Under the pieces are notes generated by a model that saw nothing but the letters and a program-made list of their open reading frames with translations, ran no database searches and was not told the origin of the DNA. DNA of 64,000 bases, taken from the NCBI GenBank assembly GCA_022885665.1, contig JAGQDJ010000025.1, positions 124,001-188,000 of the forward strand, in the 5' to 3' direction. The translations under genes and the position numbers were made by a program. The DNA is from Triops longicaudatus (Eukaryota > Arthropoda > Branchiopoda > Notostraca > Triopsidae). Positions 1-13,541 of the stretch are shown piece after piece (position 1 is the first letter of the stretch; the number at the start of each line of letters is the position of its first letter).

Positions 1-2675
1 TTTCAATCAAAGACTGCAATCAAGTTCTGCAATCTTAGACTAACTAATTATTATCATAAAATTTGGTCATTTTCAGTAACCGTAACAACGAAAACAAAAG
101 TGTGCTGCTTCGCTTTTTTTTACTTTTGAAAAATTCTGATCACTAGCACATTTTAGCAACCATAACAATGAAAGGAAAGCTTGCTGCTCTTGTATAGAAG
201 CCATAAAATCACAGTTATATTAATTCTCAATATAATCCGTGGCTTTTTCCGATACTTTTTTATCACGTGTATTGCGACCTTCTGTTTCATTTACTTTTCA
301 TCTGCTAGACATCTATAGTTCATAAGCTGTATTTTTTATTTTATTTTATTTATTTTTATTTCATTTTATTTTTTCAATTACGTCGCGTTTCAATTCACCC
401 TTTTCCTTTGTCAATGCCCCTAGAACCTTCTACCTTCCCCGAAAGGGAATTTCCAATGCGTAGTTTTCGGCCCTGGGTATAGTCCTTTGTTGAATTTGAG
501 ATCCGTGTCTCTGTTCGGTCGACTGGCATTTCTGTCGATGTCGGAGCATAATCGTGCCGTTATGATTGTCCGTAAGAAAAGCGGTAGCCCTTCCGTATCG
601 CTTCATCTTGGCTTGCAAATCACCCACTTGCGTGTAGTTGCCAACCACCACCAGCAAACATAATGCAAAAGGTGGGCTTTTGTCCTTTTTATCTGCGCCA
701 TATTTCTATAATCTTTTTCATGGACGAGAAAGTATTGTCTTACAATTAACGAGCATTCCAAGGCCCATCATTCAGTGTCTTCTGGAACGTTGGGACTCCT
801 GGTAGGGGGTTGCCCATTTGATGATTGTGTAAAGTTCACGATTTTCCAGGCTTCCAAACCTTACTCTATACCCTCTCTAACTTACCGTATCTTTGTCATC
901 GCTAGACCACTCAGTCAACTCCTGCAATTGGCTGGTCAATTTCTAAGTAGTTTTAGCACTGTATCCTTTTTCCTGTTTTCTTATAGCTGCCTGTTTCGCC
1001 ACTTTGTTGTAGAAAGTCAGAAATAAGAAAATGGAAAAAAATATAAAAAAATAATAAAATATAAAAAAATAAAAAAATAAAAAATAAAAAAATATTGAAA
1101 AAAATAAATAAATAAGTTTGTAATCATTTTTAGTGACACTCTTAATTCGGCTATGATTTGCTCGTTGGTAAACCGCTTATTGATTTGGTACACTGCGGCC
1201 AAAGCATTAATTTGTGTGGTTATTGTTCTTCGACTTTCCTGAAGGGATAATTCTTGAGAACTCTAGCGACTAGTTTACGGCCATGCATGGGAATGTTGCT
1301 GCTGTGGTAACGTTGGTTTTGGGGTGTCTGCAGGGGATTTTAACACCTCACGAGATACTTAGCGTTCATCGGTCATGTTCATAATTGGCTGAAGGAGCCC
1401 AAAAAGAGCTTCTTCCTTGTGCGATTCTCAAGGTGGCCGTCCCCAAGTTAAGTAACGCTAGAGGTGAAGGATGTCGAAGCCAGGACTCGCTAAGAATAAC
1501 GTAGCTTGATAAATAAGAACCTAATGAAGTGATGATTGCCTCATTTTTCACCCAATCCCAGTTTTCCTTAAGTTCAAGGGAAAAGCGCAGAAACAAAGTG
1601 CTATCGCTAATGTCTTACGTCCGTTCTCAAGTTCTGGAAAACGTTGTAAGCCCCGTGTCTTAACTCACCTTAACATATGTTCGGACTGTATAAGCTTTTT
1701 TTTTTAAAAAAAAGTCAAGTCAATTGAGTTAAGGACTCGACGGAATTTCCAACAGCTTCCTTTTTTTCTCTCCATTTTGTTCTGTTCCACTCACTCTGCC
1801 ACCAAAAACTGTGGGATCTATCAGTGCCGCAGTGATGAGCAAATGCAAATGACGGCCGAATGGAAAAGAACGACGAAACTATAAGTTTCCTGAGCAAGAA
1901 TGTCCCAGTGATAAGCTCAACTGATAAAAGCGACTATCCTTTTTCCGTTGGATGGACCGTAGCGTTAGAGACCGTTTTTATACCTTTTTATCGATGCCAT
2001 CATTTTTCGTTCCCGAAGCTCAAGGAAAACTTAAACGTGGAGAAACTTATAGACAAGTCTCCGGGAAACGTGAAACGGTTTGTTTAAGCCATTCGGCTCT
2101 CGCTGTTGCTCAACCTGTAAATCTTGACCGGAATGTTGTAGGCTACCACCAAGGTTTGTCCCCTGTCTCCCTCACCGTTCCCTTGCGTTCCTTCTACGTT
2201 AATTCCCCCAACGAAACCAATAATTGTCTTCAGTTGCCTGACCGAGTACGATAGCTGAAATCAAACAGGAACGCGATGAGTAGATTGAGGACGAGCCGGT
2301 TATGGAATTGCAGTCTGGCTGTAGCCTTAAATCTGAGTGTTTACGATACTAGTACTACAATAACCCCGATAGTTGCATACGTTAAATTATCACCGGTGAA
2401 AGCAAGAATAAACAAATAAATGTCGACTTCCTTTTATCCTTACACGGTATAACCGCGCACTCTTTGTGTTAAAAGATTGATGCTATTTGTGGGAAAATTG
2501 GCGCAGAATTTAAGTAGACCAAAACTTCAAAAAGTAATTAAAATTAAGCAATTTATTATCGTTTGGATGCTTAATACATTTTATATTTGACCCACACTTA
2601 TGTTTCAAAGACCCTATATATGCATCATAATCATCATTTTACCACGTTTGTCGGATTAACCACATTTTCTGTGAT

Positions 2676-2722
2676 GTAGGGCCCATTCCCAAACCTGACG
2701 GATAACAGGGAGTTTACTGTAT
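2676..2722. mobile_element. Terminal end of a pogo-like DNA element (family 2)
   Basis: This 47-bp block matches 61330-61376 at 38 of 47 positions, including a CCTGACGGATAA core and an ACTG|TA terminus. Pogo/Tigger-type elements typically end in CAGT..ACTG and duplicate a TA target, so this reads as the right-hand end of a short non-autonomous copy. I could not locate a convincing left end. Confidence 0.5.
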
Positions 2723-3404
2723 CCAGTAATAAAAAGCCGTTGTATAAAAAATTATTAATTTTATTTATTGTCGTTATTAAAATGTATATGTATATTATAT
2801 ATGTGTGTTAAAATGTATATTAAAATGTATAGTCGTTATTAAAATGTAAAGGGATGAACTACGAAATAATAATAAATATAGTTGGAAAAATTATTAAATA
2901 GGTCACGAAATGGGTGAATAGACATAAAATAGACATAAACAGAAAAAAAGTCTACTCAGATCACGACAGATTGACGCCCCCTAAACATATTAATATAAGA
3001 ACTGTTTATAAGCAGTTATTGTACTATTTTTTTCTTCAGTTTTGTCATAAATAGAAGGTGTAATTGAACTTGAACGACGCATTTTTTGTATATAAAAGTG
3101 TTTGTTATAGCGGGATGCTGCAGTATAGTTCTCTACGCGTCTAAAATGTTTTGAGTTAATGTAACTGACACATTTCACCTTTTACGGTAGTAAATAAGCT
3201 TTACGGTGCTGTTCGGTTTTATTGATGTGGGAAGTTCAGTTGGTTTTAGTACTTCCTCTTTGTTTATTGTGTATGTGTGTGTCATTTCTCTTTATATGAG
3301 TTAAACTTACGGAATTTTTAGATGCTTTTGTCAATTAAAGTGTCTCACTAAATTCTTAAATTGTGTTGATTCGAGTCCAATACAATAAATTATGAATTAT
3401 TCTA

Positions 3405-3600
3405 AATTTTCAGTATTTTTTATTTTTCAGTATTTTTTTTTATTTTTCAGTATTTTTTATTTTTCAATATTTTTTATTTTTCAGTATTTTTATTTTTCAA
3501 TATTTTTTATTTTCAGTATTTTTTATTTTTCAATATTTTTAATTTCAGTATTTTTTATTTTTTTTCAGTATTTTTTATATTTTCAGTGGTTTTTTTTTAA
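3405..3600. repeat. T-rich imperfect minisatellite
   Basis: Many imperfect copies of a TTTTTCAGTATTTTTTATT-like unit, alternating CAGTATT and CAATATT, run through about 195 bp. The open frame across it is an artefact of the repeat (a Phe/Ile/Tyr-only peptide). Confidence 0.8.
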
Positions 3601-6600
3601 TTTAAAATAATTTTGTATTTTATTTTTGCTCAAGTTAGTGTTCACAGTTCAGCTTCCCAAACATGCTACTTTACAAGTCACATGCTTTTCACACGTGTAG
3701 AACTTTGACTTCAGATATCAGGGCTTAGGGCTTTTTATTGACGACCAAGAAAATTTTGATGAGCTTTTAATCTAGGAATTCTTTATCGGGCTCAAGAATT
3801 ATTTCTTCGAACAGCTGGCAAACCTTGCTTGAGCGCTCAACACTTTTTATGATCGCTCTAATTCTAACGCGCGAACCCCATTTTTTTCTGCGCTGGATCA
3901 AGGCTTTCCATCGCTAAAACGTCTCGTAAAGTACAAGCAAGTCCCATTTCCACAGCGGGATGCCCAGATCAAGTTCATGGGTTGGGGGTACCAAGGGGGG
4001 TCTTGGGGTGTTTCTCTGTCTCCCAGCCCTCCAAGTGTTGGATGCCTCAAGACATACTTCCGGCTATGATGGCGTCGATATCGAGGTGGGAACAGGACTA
4101 TTAAGCTCCTTTTAATGATAGCTAGCACCCAGTGTGGCCGGGACAATTGTGCCATTGCTGTGATAACTCTTATTAGAGGCAGTACTGCGGCAGCTGCAAT
4201 GCAAGGATGATTAGCAATGGCGAGTTTGGTAAAACTTTGATGAAAGAAAAAAAGGGGGAAACCCTGTCTATAAAAAAAGGAAATAAAGAAAATAAAGAAA
4301 AACGAAGCCCACCAAACTTTGAAGCAATAACACGGAGCCCCTTTGCGTCTTTTTTAAACTTCGTGAAATCCAAAGTTAACAAAGAAAAGAGAACGAGAAA
4401 AATGGGGGCCTTTCTATCTAAGTTACCTAGCGTGGACTTATCTCTGGTTGATTTATGACAAATTTTGTATGAACTCGAAGGTGGATTTCCTCCATGGTGC
4501 ACCAACTGGTCTAACGGTGTGCACAGCCCTGTTCCTTCGGCTGAATGCGTTGGAGGGCTCAATCCGTCTAATCCGGTTTGATTCAACTAGATCCCTTCTC
4601 TTCCCCGCTAAGAAAGTCGATGTGATTTGTGAATCCGTTTTTCTTCCAGAGAGGCGACTACGGACTTTTTAAACTATTCCAGCTAAGGGTTATGGCCCAA
4701 GTTGGCATCTAAAATTGAGAGCTTTAACTAGACACATTTTTACTTTCGAAGGCCCTTTCTTTGGTAATATGCTTTTGAGCCGATGCGAGATGATGGAGAG
4801 CCACGTATTTGGCCCCTTAATACGCTTTCCAGCTTTCGTTTATGGCTTGTATACACTGTTGAAGGAGTCAGACTTTTATTTAGGTTTCTTCAATTTTCGT
4901 TTTTTTTATTTGGTTATTTATTATTATTATTTTTTTGGTCGTTATGAGAAAGCGACGTGGGCTTTCGCGCGCACCCATCTATTAAAAAAATAATTACATC
5001 AATGTTTTCATATTTTTTATTATATTATATTTTTTTATTAAAAGGAAAAGCACGAGTGAAATGATAAGATCACTCGGCAATGATAGGACTTGAATGTGTG
5101 GCTCACTGATAATAAATAGAAGAAAAAATGATTGGTGGCTGAAAGACGCGACCTCATTCTAACGAAACGTTTTCCTTGTAAGCACCGTTTAGCATTTAGC
5201 AATTGTGACACTGATAGGAAAACCTGTATACACGGATCCCTTTTGCCGACACCCTGCTGTCACTCGTTTTTGTCTCTCTTTTTTTTTAGGGGGGACGGGG
5301 GTACTCAAAAGAAGTTGGCAATGGTTAGCACGACAAGCTTTTAACTCATCAAATCTTCTCCCTGCATGTATGGTATTCTATGCAAACGTTTTCGCCCATC
5401 TCTCCCGAAAGAAAAAATAAAAGTGTGGGATAGAGCTGCAGCATTTACAGCGTCTCGTTGCCGTCTCCCGCTGCTATGTCCTTGTCATAAAAGTACCCAG
5501 GCAATAGGACTTTAATTAATGATTGGTAGCTTACGTCGCGTAGGGAGAGACACACATAAGAAAAAAAAAAGGGAAAAAAGGCCTAACTGTAGTAGAGCCA
5601 CGATTTCTTAGCTTGTCTCCTTCGTCATTTGTACGGCTCAAACTGACAACTGTGTCCTCTCCAAAGTTTCACATTGCCCATTTATACCATAAATACAGTT
5701 CCGTGTACACACCCCCAGAGTAGCATTGCAACTAAAAAGGACAATTTATCTTGCTTACCTTTTTTTTCCCCGTGAGGAGATTTTAGGACCCTCCCGGTGC
5801 TTACAACCATCATACCTGTATGAAAGCCATGCATAGAAGTATTGCCGATAGTGGGCTACTGACCCTTCATCTGTTTAGAAGTCGCTAAGGGACATTTGTG
5901 CAGTTTCACCAAGACAGTAGATGGGACAAGAAATGATGAATGCGAGAGCCCGGAGATCGGCTCGGCGGTAGCTCTGTCGTAAGTCAGCGCTACGGCACAA
6001 AAAGGGGCTTTTATGTAAATGAGAGGATGCTGCTGGTGCCTGCATCTCCTCAGCAGCCTCTGTGTGTGTGTTAGCTGCTGAGGTGTATGGTAATCGAGCT
6101 GCTGTGTGGGCTGGGTCCACTGAGCACAAAGTTGCCTTTTGGCGCCCAAGTTGGTGGTAAAAAGTGTGAAAGGGCACCTGACAATTTCAGATTGAACTGC
6201 TGTGATTTGCAAAGGTCAATTGGAGCTTCAGGTGAAACTCGTGATTGAAGGAAAGGTGGAGCACCTATCGAAGAATGGGTTGGTGTCGTGACGGTTGCCG
6301 TCAAGCTATTTGAAGAGTTTTTGGAGGATATATTTTTATAGAGACAAGGGGGTTTTCACGTCGTTCGACGTCAGCTGTATTGTCTGTGTTTGGGCAGAAA
6401 ATCGGTACAAAACCGTCTATAGCATTGGTTTGTCCCTGTGGTCCTAGGTAAATACGTGGCTGAAAGGAAAAAAGGGGACAGTGCCCATGAAAAGAGAATT
6501 GTCCGTTCGGGGTGACCAAATTGCATTGTATAACCTACTGCACAATTTTTCCCATTAGCCATGCTGACGAGGCTGTCCTGTCGCCTGTCGTTAAGTGCTA

Positions 6601-9600
6601 TCGGAAAAGACATTTGGCATTTAAAAGCGGACGAACGCATGTGAAAGCAACAAGAAAACGTTAGCCTACGATGTTAGCCACTTAAAAAAAGGAAAATTCA
6701 AATACTTGGAAATAAAAATTAAGGTAAAATAAATAATACCAGTAAAATAAATGTAAAAATAAAAATGAGACTCAATGTTCTTTTTTTTATCTGTAGGGGC
6801 AAACTTGTAAAGACGAGAGGACTAGGCGACAAATAAGTGAGAAAAGTTTTGGGTGTTGCTAAAGGGCTTTCAAAGAGGTAATGATGACTTCAAAATTTGT
6901 CGTCATCAAAGCTGATGAAGGTTGACAAGTCATGGTAGAAATCATCAATCTGTATTGACTGCATGACTGGCTACTTATGGCCTGCTTGGGAATTAGAAAA
7001 TCCTTACCTTTTTACCGCCCTTGCCCACGACATTTAGAGATAATACGATAACGCTTCACGAAGTTCCTGCAGGAGCTAACACATCATTTATACGATAATT
7101 CCGAATATTTTTTTTTTTTTGTGTGTATTTCCTTTAAGTTCTAAGAGTTCTGACTTAGGGTGCTTCCCCTTCAAAACGAACCGGTAAAGATGACGAAGCA
7201 TCATTGCACAACCTTTCAGTGTTCCCTTTTGGAGGTGCTTTGAAGATGGGACTTTCCAAATTGCCAATACAGGCGATACAGCACACACATACACACCCAT
7301 CTCCACGTGACAAGGGCAGCATACTATAAGTCAGCTGTTGAAGTGTCTTTAGAAGCCAAACTGTATTTATTCTTCTTTTTTTGAAGCCTTTTATTGAAAT
7401 TTTTTAACGTATTTTTTCCTCCTTCGAGAACGTTATCTGAACGTGAAAGAAGTGCTATCACGCTTGCCCTTGTCCAACCGAATGATTAAGAGTTGATGAG
7501 AAGGTGTGATTAAGGACCTGCGAGTATTGCACTCAGGTAGAGTCAACAGCAAGAGAGTATGAAAGTCGTAAGTACTTCATATGATGTAATTTTTCAGTAG
7601 CGCTCTTAAAGCTGTAACAAGAATGAAAACCATTGGGTAACGTTCACTAACGTGGGTAAGGTATTTACAAAATAGCTGCACCACGTTAGTTGCCTGTTAA
7701 AGAAGTTGCCAAACCACATAATTCCGTTAGTAATTGTCCACTATATTTGCTCCGAATGGCCTTTCGAAACGATTGTGCGCCTCCTGCCGTGCGAGGTGAT
7801 TTTTGTGCGTTTTAATTTCCTTGCAATTGCTGTGTGGATACAGCCAAGCTGTCCTTTGGCTGAAGCTGCTGTTGGCTAAATATCCCTTTGGCTGGTTGGG
7901 TTGGGAGTCCGGCAAGTTAGTCAAGAGCCTCACCTGTGATATAAAGCTCCTCCTGAGACATTCTGGGTTTAAGTTTCTGTCCTGGGTGGGGCTGAAAAAG
8001 CTCAGCGTCGGGTTATAAATGGCTGACATGTGAACGGCCATTAGCTACTTTCTTGTCCTTGTTGGCATTTAAACATGTGTCTGTTGTCAGGCGCTCACAA
8101 GCCATTGGAATCCCAACGATCTCGTGTATTGAATCTCTTGGAAACGACCCGGACATGTCTACCTGTATGGAACGCGCTGGCGTTAATCGGAAAGACCAAT
8201 TCGTACTCATGCGAAACTCATTAAATCTGGCGTTTCGGCTGTTTCTCGCGCATCACTGGCCTTGCCACATGAATCAAGCACCATGGGTACCCCTGGCCAT
8301 GATTACTGGCTTCTGTCGCTTTCAAAGGGGGGCTAGCAGTATAGCATCCATTAGCTTGCTCGAGCTTTTTTGTCTTTTGGGTGGTTAGCCGCGTGTCTGC
8401 CCGTGAGTGTGATGAATGAGACCACAATCGAGTAAATAGGGACATTTTCAAGTTAGCATTCGGTTGTAGAGCGTCGTAATTCCTGCGTAGTTATTGCCTT
8501 CAGTGACTTTTGAGCTATCTTGGATCTAAATAGTAAATTCAATAGCGTTGTACTTTTTTAGCTGAGTGGGTGGCAGATTAAAATCGACAACGGGTTAGAC
8601 CAAGCTAGACTGTACAAGCGAAACAAGTTGGGTTCGCGTAAGTTTAGTACCATAATATTTTTTTTTTCCGATAAGAGCAACACGGTTTTAAGGATTTATG
8701 TATCAGACGTGAGCAGTTCAAAATATACAATGCAGTTCAATGCAAAACTATTTTTCCCAGTCGAAGAAATTCAGGGCGAAAGCTTAATAGATATTGGGAA
8801 CGAGCGATGCTTGTGGAGGTAAATAATAATAACAATAATAATAAATAAATAAAAATAAACCCAAACAACACTGTGCATGTTCAACACAAATAGTGACATT
8901 CTAAATACGTTTGTATTTACAAAGTTCCAGTAATAGGCTCCGGCCTACGCTAGTAAAGTCAGAAATAGGTAAAAAAGGAATTCAAATAGATTTTTTTTCT
9001 GTAAAGTAATTATGTGAAGTCAACCAAATCAGTCTGGGGAGAATGTCAAGTCTTGACTACCTAAATTAAGATATCCAGCTCCAGTCCAGCTTCTCAAATA
9101 GGCGTACACCTAGTTTTGATTCTAAAATAATTTTATTATAAACCTACCTATGTGTTTAAAAAAATATAGGGAATTGCGTAGGAATTTCTGACTCAATTAA
9201 GTGTGAAACAATTTAAAACGAAATTTTCCTTAGTTTTATCACTTCATTTCTATGAAGGACGGACATGTCAGTAGGTTTTCAAATGAAAGTACTGAAATTA
9301 ACTTCAATGTATCTTTTCTATGTAGCATTCTGTAACGTTCTACAATGAAGCTTGTAAAATTTTCAAGAGGGAAATATTTGCAGCTTTTTTTCGTAGTTCC
9401 AAGCAAATTTATATTTTTTGAGATCAAGTTTATCCCGTCAAACGAAAATCGTGGTTCAGTTTGTAACTTAAACCTAGTGAACCTTTTTTAAAAACACTAA
9501 TATTTTAGCTATTTTACCTTCCGATTCAACAGTTATTCAGGTTAAGTCAAAGAACAATGTTAGCTTAGTTTTGGTCACATCGAATCAGACTAAAAATCAT

Positions 9601-9778
9601 GCCACTCAGGGCTTTTTAAATTTAAATGTCTTTTTTAATTCAAAGCCGATTTGATCGTGGCTTTAGTAAACTTAAACAAGGATTCGGAGCTGTCGTTCAA
9701 GTTTAATCCATAATTTTCAAGTTATAAAATTCTAAGCCATGATTCATTCGATTCCATCCCATCTAGTACAGTGATTAT

Positions 9779-10080
9779 TGTTACGTTCTACTCCTTTTCA
9801 AATTCCGTTTATTCGTAACTTCCAATTTACATCAACACCAAAACGAACTCCAATACAAAATCACACAAAAACACTCTCCTTCTCGTGCTAACTCTCCCTT
9901 TTTCAGTTTACAACAATCAAATTTCACGTTCAAGAAACGAAACTGGCTCAAAGGAAGGTCAAAAAGGAACTCACTATTACAGGCTGGGTGCAGGGGATTT
10001 CATTCTTACCAACAATGAATCTTAGGATTCATTGCTGGACGGCTACGGAATTTGACTGTTGGGTAACAACGAACGCCACA
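9779..10080. mobile_element. Solo LTR, copy A (302 bp)
   Basis: Begins TGTTACG and ends CGCCACA, the TG...CA form of an LTR. It is flanked by TTAT on both sides, a possible 4-bp target duplication (one base shorter than the 5 bp usual for this class). It is nearly identical along its length to 29469-29768. No internal retroelement coding region lies beside either copy, so both look like solo LTRs left by recombination. Its last ~130 bp (from about 9947) is the core shared with the second subgroup at 38604 and 51694. Confidence 0.72.
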
Positions 10081-12754
10081 TTATTAAATTCAAGTTAAAT
10101 TTCAATTGATTTAAATTGGAACTCTAATTGATTCGCGTTGATGTTTCATGAAAGAATTGTAGTCGAATTTTGCTCAACTGCGGTGCATACTAGTCATAAT
10201 TTGCGAGGTCGAAGACGTATTGTTCCTTTGATTTTTTGTTTTTCCACGTGAAAATAAACAACGGCGACACGACGCAATCGAAAATATACGTATTGCGGGT
10301 TCACTGGTCGTGGGGCAAATTTGTTGTCTTTTTTGGTGGGTGGCCAGGCAAAAGTAGGAGGGTATCGTATGTAAATGACGTGGTTTTTGTTTGAATGAGA
10401 CGAAAGTAAGGTTGAGCTTTAGAGGTGGGTCCGTGCAAACAGACACCACCGTTTTCTCTTTTTCTCTCCTCCATGTTGGTTGTTTAGCTGGAAACTTTTG
10501 ATATAAGACCCCGCTAACCCTTCTGTGATTAAGAGATAGAGCGAATTAAAGCTTTAGAGGATAAACTTGGTGGGAGGCTTGGGAGATTTTTTGTGCCGTT
10601 TGCTTCCACTCTAGTCTATATTTATAATTCTGCAATCCGTTGATTTGCCCCTCCAGCGTGTGTCTGTGTGTATGTGCGTCTGTAAAATCGGGTTGAAATG
10701 GGGAGGGTGCGCTGAAAGAGAGTTCGGCATTGTAGTAGATCTTTATGTATTAATAGGTAGTTGGCCAAGAGTTTCAATGACTGAGCATGAGAAGGCGTTC
10801 ATAAATTGAGCCAAGGGGTGGGTCTCTCCCAGTGGAAAAGAGCAGTAAAAACAGATATAGAAAAAGAGGCATTTGGAAGTTGGATCGCTTTTCTGCGGTA
10901 CACTGCCGCGTTTCTCGGAGGATGGTGGCCCAAGTTGTTTTCACCGGGTCTTGGACAGACTCTCGTTTGCATATCGTAGGCTAATTACCGGCAATTATAC
11001 CTGCTTCATGGACAATAATTACACGGGCCCATGTCTGGTCTGTTGCTTTGATTTGTGAACCAACTTGGCTCTTGCTTGGCTTATCTTGGCATGGAGGAAA
11101 AAAAAGAGATGTGTTGTAAAAACCTGTGAGCACAAGACGTTATGGAATATAGTTTTTTCTCCTCTCCATCTATAATATTGCTTTAGTTCAGCTTCCCAAA
11201 AGGAACGTGATAGGAAAAAAAAAGAGGCAAAACTTGCAAAAGGCTTGCATCGTCGAACTTCTTTTTTTCCTGACTAGATTTTTACGATTTTCGCCCTCCC
11301 CCTTGCACGCTTGTGTTGTTTTATTTTTGTTGTTGTTTTACCTTTCGGGATTTGAGACACAACGCTTGTCAGAAAGAAACTGAAGGCTTGTAGATAGTCG
11401 AAGAACAGCACGCGCATTCGAAGAAAACATAAATTATTAACACACACAAAGCCAAAAAGGTGCGTCCTTTGCAAAACACGGAGCTTGGTTACACACAAAA
11501 CCTCACGGTTAGGGGCGTCGCTGGCTTCGAATAGAACATTCCCGAAAAGCTTCGACCAACGGCAAAACGGCACTCAATAAACGCGATACTTGGCCTTCCA
11601 AAAAGCAGCTCGGGAGACGGTTGGCATAGTTTCCATGAGTTTCGTCGTAATAATCATAAACTGTAATATCTATCTGCTTTTCCGGTCCAATAGTAAAAAG
11701 GGTTATGGCATGTAAACGAGGCTTGTCTTTACTAAGCTTGTCTTTTCAAAGGGAAAAGGCCTCTGGTCTGGAGTTTGTAGCGACTCAGACCCAGAGATGT
11801 TACCAAAAAGTAATGACTAAATGAAAAGTGGTGGAAAAAAGGGAAAAAAAAAGATTCGTAATGATAATCCTTTATCAGAGTTGGTGTATAGCTCGGAGGC
11901 CTAAAGAGCCAGCGAACAATCCTGGGGCTGTGCCTCCTCCCATTCATTATTTCGATTTTTGTGCTGCTATCTTGGATGCCCGGGTATGGACGACGACGGA
12001 AGATGATGATGATGATGGGGTTACCGTACTTTAGGGTTTTGATGGGTTGTCTTTGAAAAGGTGTAACCACACTACAGCACAGTTCGCTTTGGCAAGGGTC
12101 GTTCGGAGGAAACGAACGAAGAAAAAAATTATTATTCCGAAGGTACCGTAGGCTGCTCAATATGCAATATGCCTCTGTCCGGCGTCTGTCTGGATTCAAC
12201 ACGCTATCATTAGCCAGTCGTTAGCTCAGACAGGGAGTACCATAACGACCGAAGAATTTTCTTACCAACCGTATCCCGGGACCCACCAGTTCGAATATTA
12301 GACAATGGTGGTGTCTTTCTTTCCTTATGCAACTCCAATAAAAGCACGAGTTACTGCTTGTGCCACTCGGCTTGAAAACGCGGATCTGGATATAAGGACT
12401 GAAGGTGGGGAAGTGGCGACGTTTTCAGTCCTTTTAGAACTTTTATTTTCCTTACTACAATTTCCAATGGTTGTTTGAGAGGGTGTAAGCCGCACAAACG
12501 GGTGACAGCAAACCGCTGTCACATCGCCATATATGGAACAAACGCAAACAAACAATGAAAAAGCGTACCGACCTATTTAGCTGTACTGACAAAGTCACCA
12601 TGGAAAAAAGGGTTAAGTTGGTACTTGTTACGTAGCTGTTATTCTTCAGCGAAAGGAAATAAAGAACAATATGAGCAAAAATACAGTTGCTGAACTACGA
12701 AAGTCCAAAGCTGTAAAGACATTCACGTCTTTGTTAACATTCGTAATGTGGTTA
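10081..12754. other. Non-coding block between LTR copy A and the MITE cluster
   Basis: No exon recognised. The 156-codon minus frame at 11732-12202 has runs such as poly-Ile from a GAT microsatellite at about 12004-12016 and no family resemblance. Nothing else found. Confidence 0.55.
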
Positions 12755-13094
12755 CACTAAAATCTCGTTATAACGAACGTTTTGACACTGCGGTGTACCG
12801 AAGTTCGCTATATCAGACATTCTTCATGTAGAAAAACTTTACGAGAGTCCTTACAACCCATATAGCCAGTAATTCGTTATAAAAGGTTTAAATTTAACGA
12901 AACATACGTAAAAAAATTATCATGAGAAAAGTGATATCGTGTAAGAATACGATAAAATCTCTCGAAAATATGATTTTTTGTGCCCGATTTATCGTATGGC
13001 TTTTCTTTACATTTACGTGATCCGAGACTTTGCAAGCCGTACACTATAGCCAAAAACTCATTGGAGCGAGGTTCGCTATAACGAAATTCTACTG
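12755..13094. mobile_element. Pogo/Tigger-like MITE, copy 1 (about 340 bp)
   Basis: The left end CACTAAAATCTCGTTATAAC (preceded by TA) and the right end, read in reverse as CAGTAGAATTTCGTTATAGC, form terminal inverted repeats of about 24 bp. The CAGT-type termini, TA flank and TTCGTTATAACGAA palindromic core are typical of pogo/Tigger non-autonomous elements. There is no transposase frame inside. A degenerate internal inverted repeat (GTTCGCTATATCAGAC...CAGTAATTCGTTATA) may mean this copy is itself composite. Confidence 0.72.
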
Positions 13095-13142
13095 TGGCTA
13101 AAAGATAGTGAAAACATAAAAACTACGTAAATATGTAACTTT

Positions 13143-13317
13143 CACTGGAATCTCGTTATAACGAACGTTCTGGGAAATAAAATGTATTGTTCGATGTAAT
13201 CGAAGTTCGTTTTATCCGAAGCTTTTCCTTTAGATTTGTAGAACTGAAACTTCACAATTCGTACATTATAGCATGCAACTTTTGTTAAAGAATTCGTTAT
13301 AACGAAGGTCTGGTGTG
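13143..13317. mobile_element. Pogo/Tigger-like MITE, copy 2 (about 175 bp)
   Basis: The left end CACTGGAATCTCGTTATAAC pairs with a right end which, read in reverse, is CACACCAGACCTTCGTTATA. The interior contains the GTTCG..GTAATCGAAGTTCG motif seen in the other copies. It lies 48 bp after copy 1. Confidence 0.65.
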
Positions 13318-13368
13318 CATGAAAAAATCTTTACAAAGCAACAAAGATTACATGAGAAGAATAAAGTA

Positions 13369-13541
13369 AACTACCTTTATAGCGAACCTCCCGGTAACAA
13401 GAAAGTACGGTTCGGTATATCCGGAGTCTGTTATGTCTTTCACACTTTCACACTATTATTTTCTTCACACTTTCATTGTAAGGAACATTAACCATTTTGA
13501 CAGTTCGTAATAAGAGTGTTCGTTATAACGAGATCTGCAAA
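13369..13541. mobile_element. Pogo/Tigger-like MITE, copy 3 (about 172 bp)
   Basis: Left end ACTACCTTTATAGCGAACCT followed by GGTTCGGTATATCCGGAGTC. The right end, read in reverse, is TTGCAGATCTCGTTATAACG. It has the same length and layout as copy 2 and starts about 50 bp after it. Boundaries are good to a few bases. Confidence 0.6.

Larger units (their letters stand above)
1..9778. other. Non-coding DNA upstream of the first exon seen (first block)
   Basis: No open frame here shows a recognisable domain, consistent splice sites or coding-like composition. The longest frames (a 137-codon minus frame at 4173-4586 and short plus frames near 7.8-8.4 kb) look like chance. The block contains A- or T-rich low-complexity tracts at about 328-376, 1022-1115 and 8822-8860, a duplicated cgttattaaaatgta unit at 2771-2851, a T-rich tandem tract at 3405-3600 and a 47-bp transposon end at 2676-2722. 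It is either the 5' flank or an early intron of the plus-strand CASP/CUX-type gene. I cannot decide which. Confidence 0.6.

Noticed and set aside
4173..4586. 137-codon minus-strand frame
   Set aside because: Low-complexity Phe/Leu/Lys composition, no recognised family and no partner exons.
11732..12202. Longest open frame in the window, minus strand, 156 codons
   Set aside because: It crosses a GAT microsatellite (poly-Ile) and a poly-Phe stretch, has no domain or splice context, and overlaps a plus-strand shadow.
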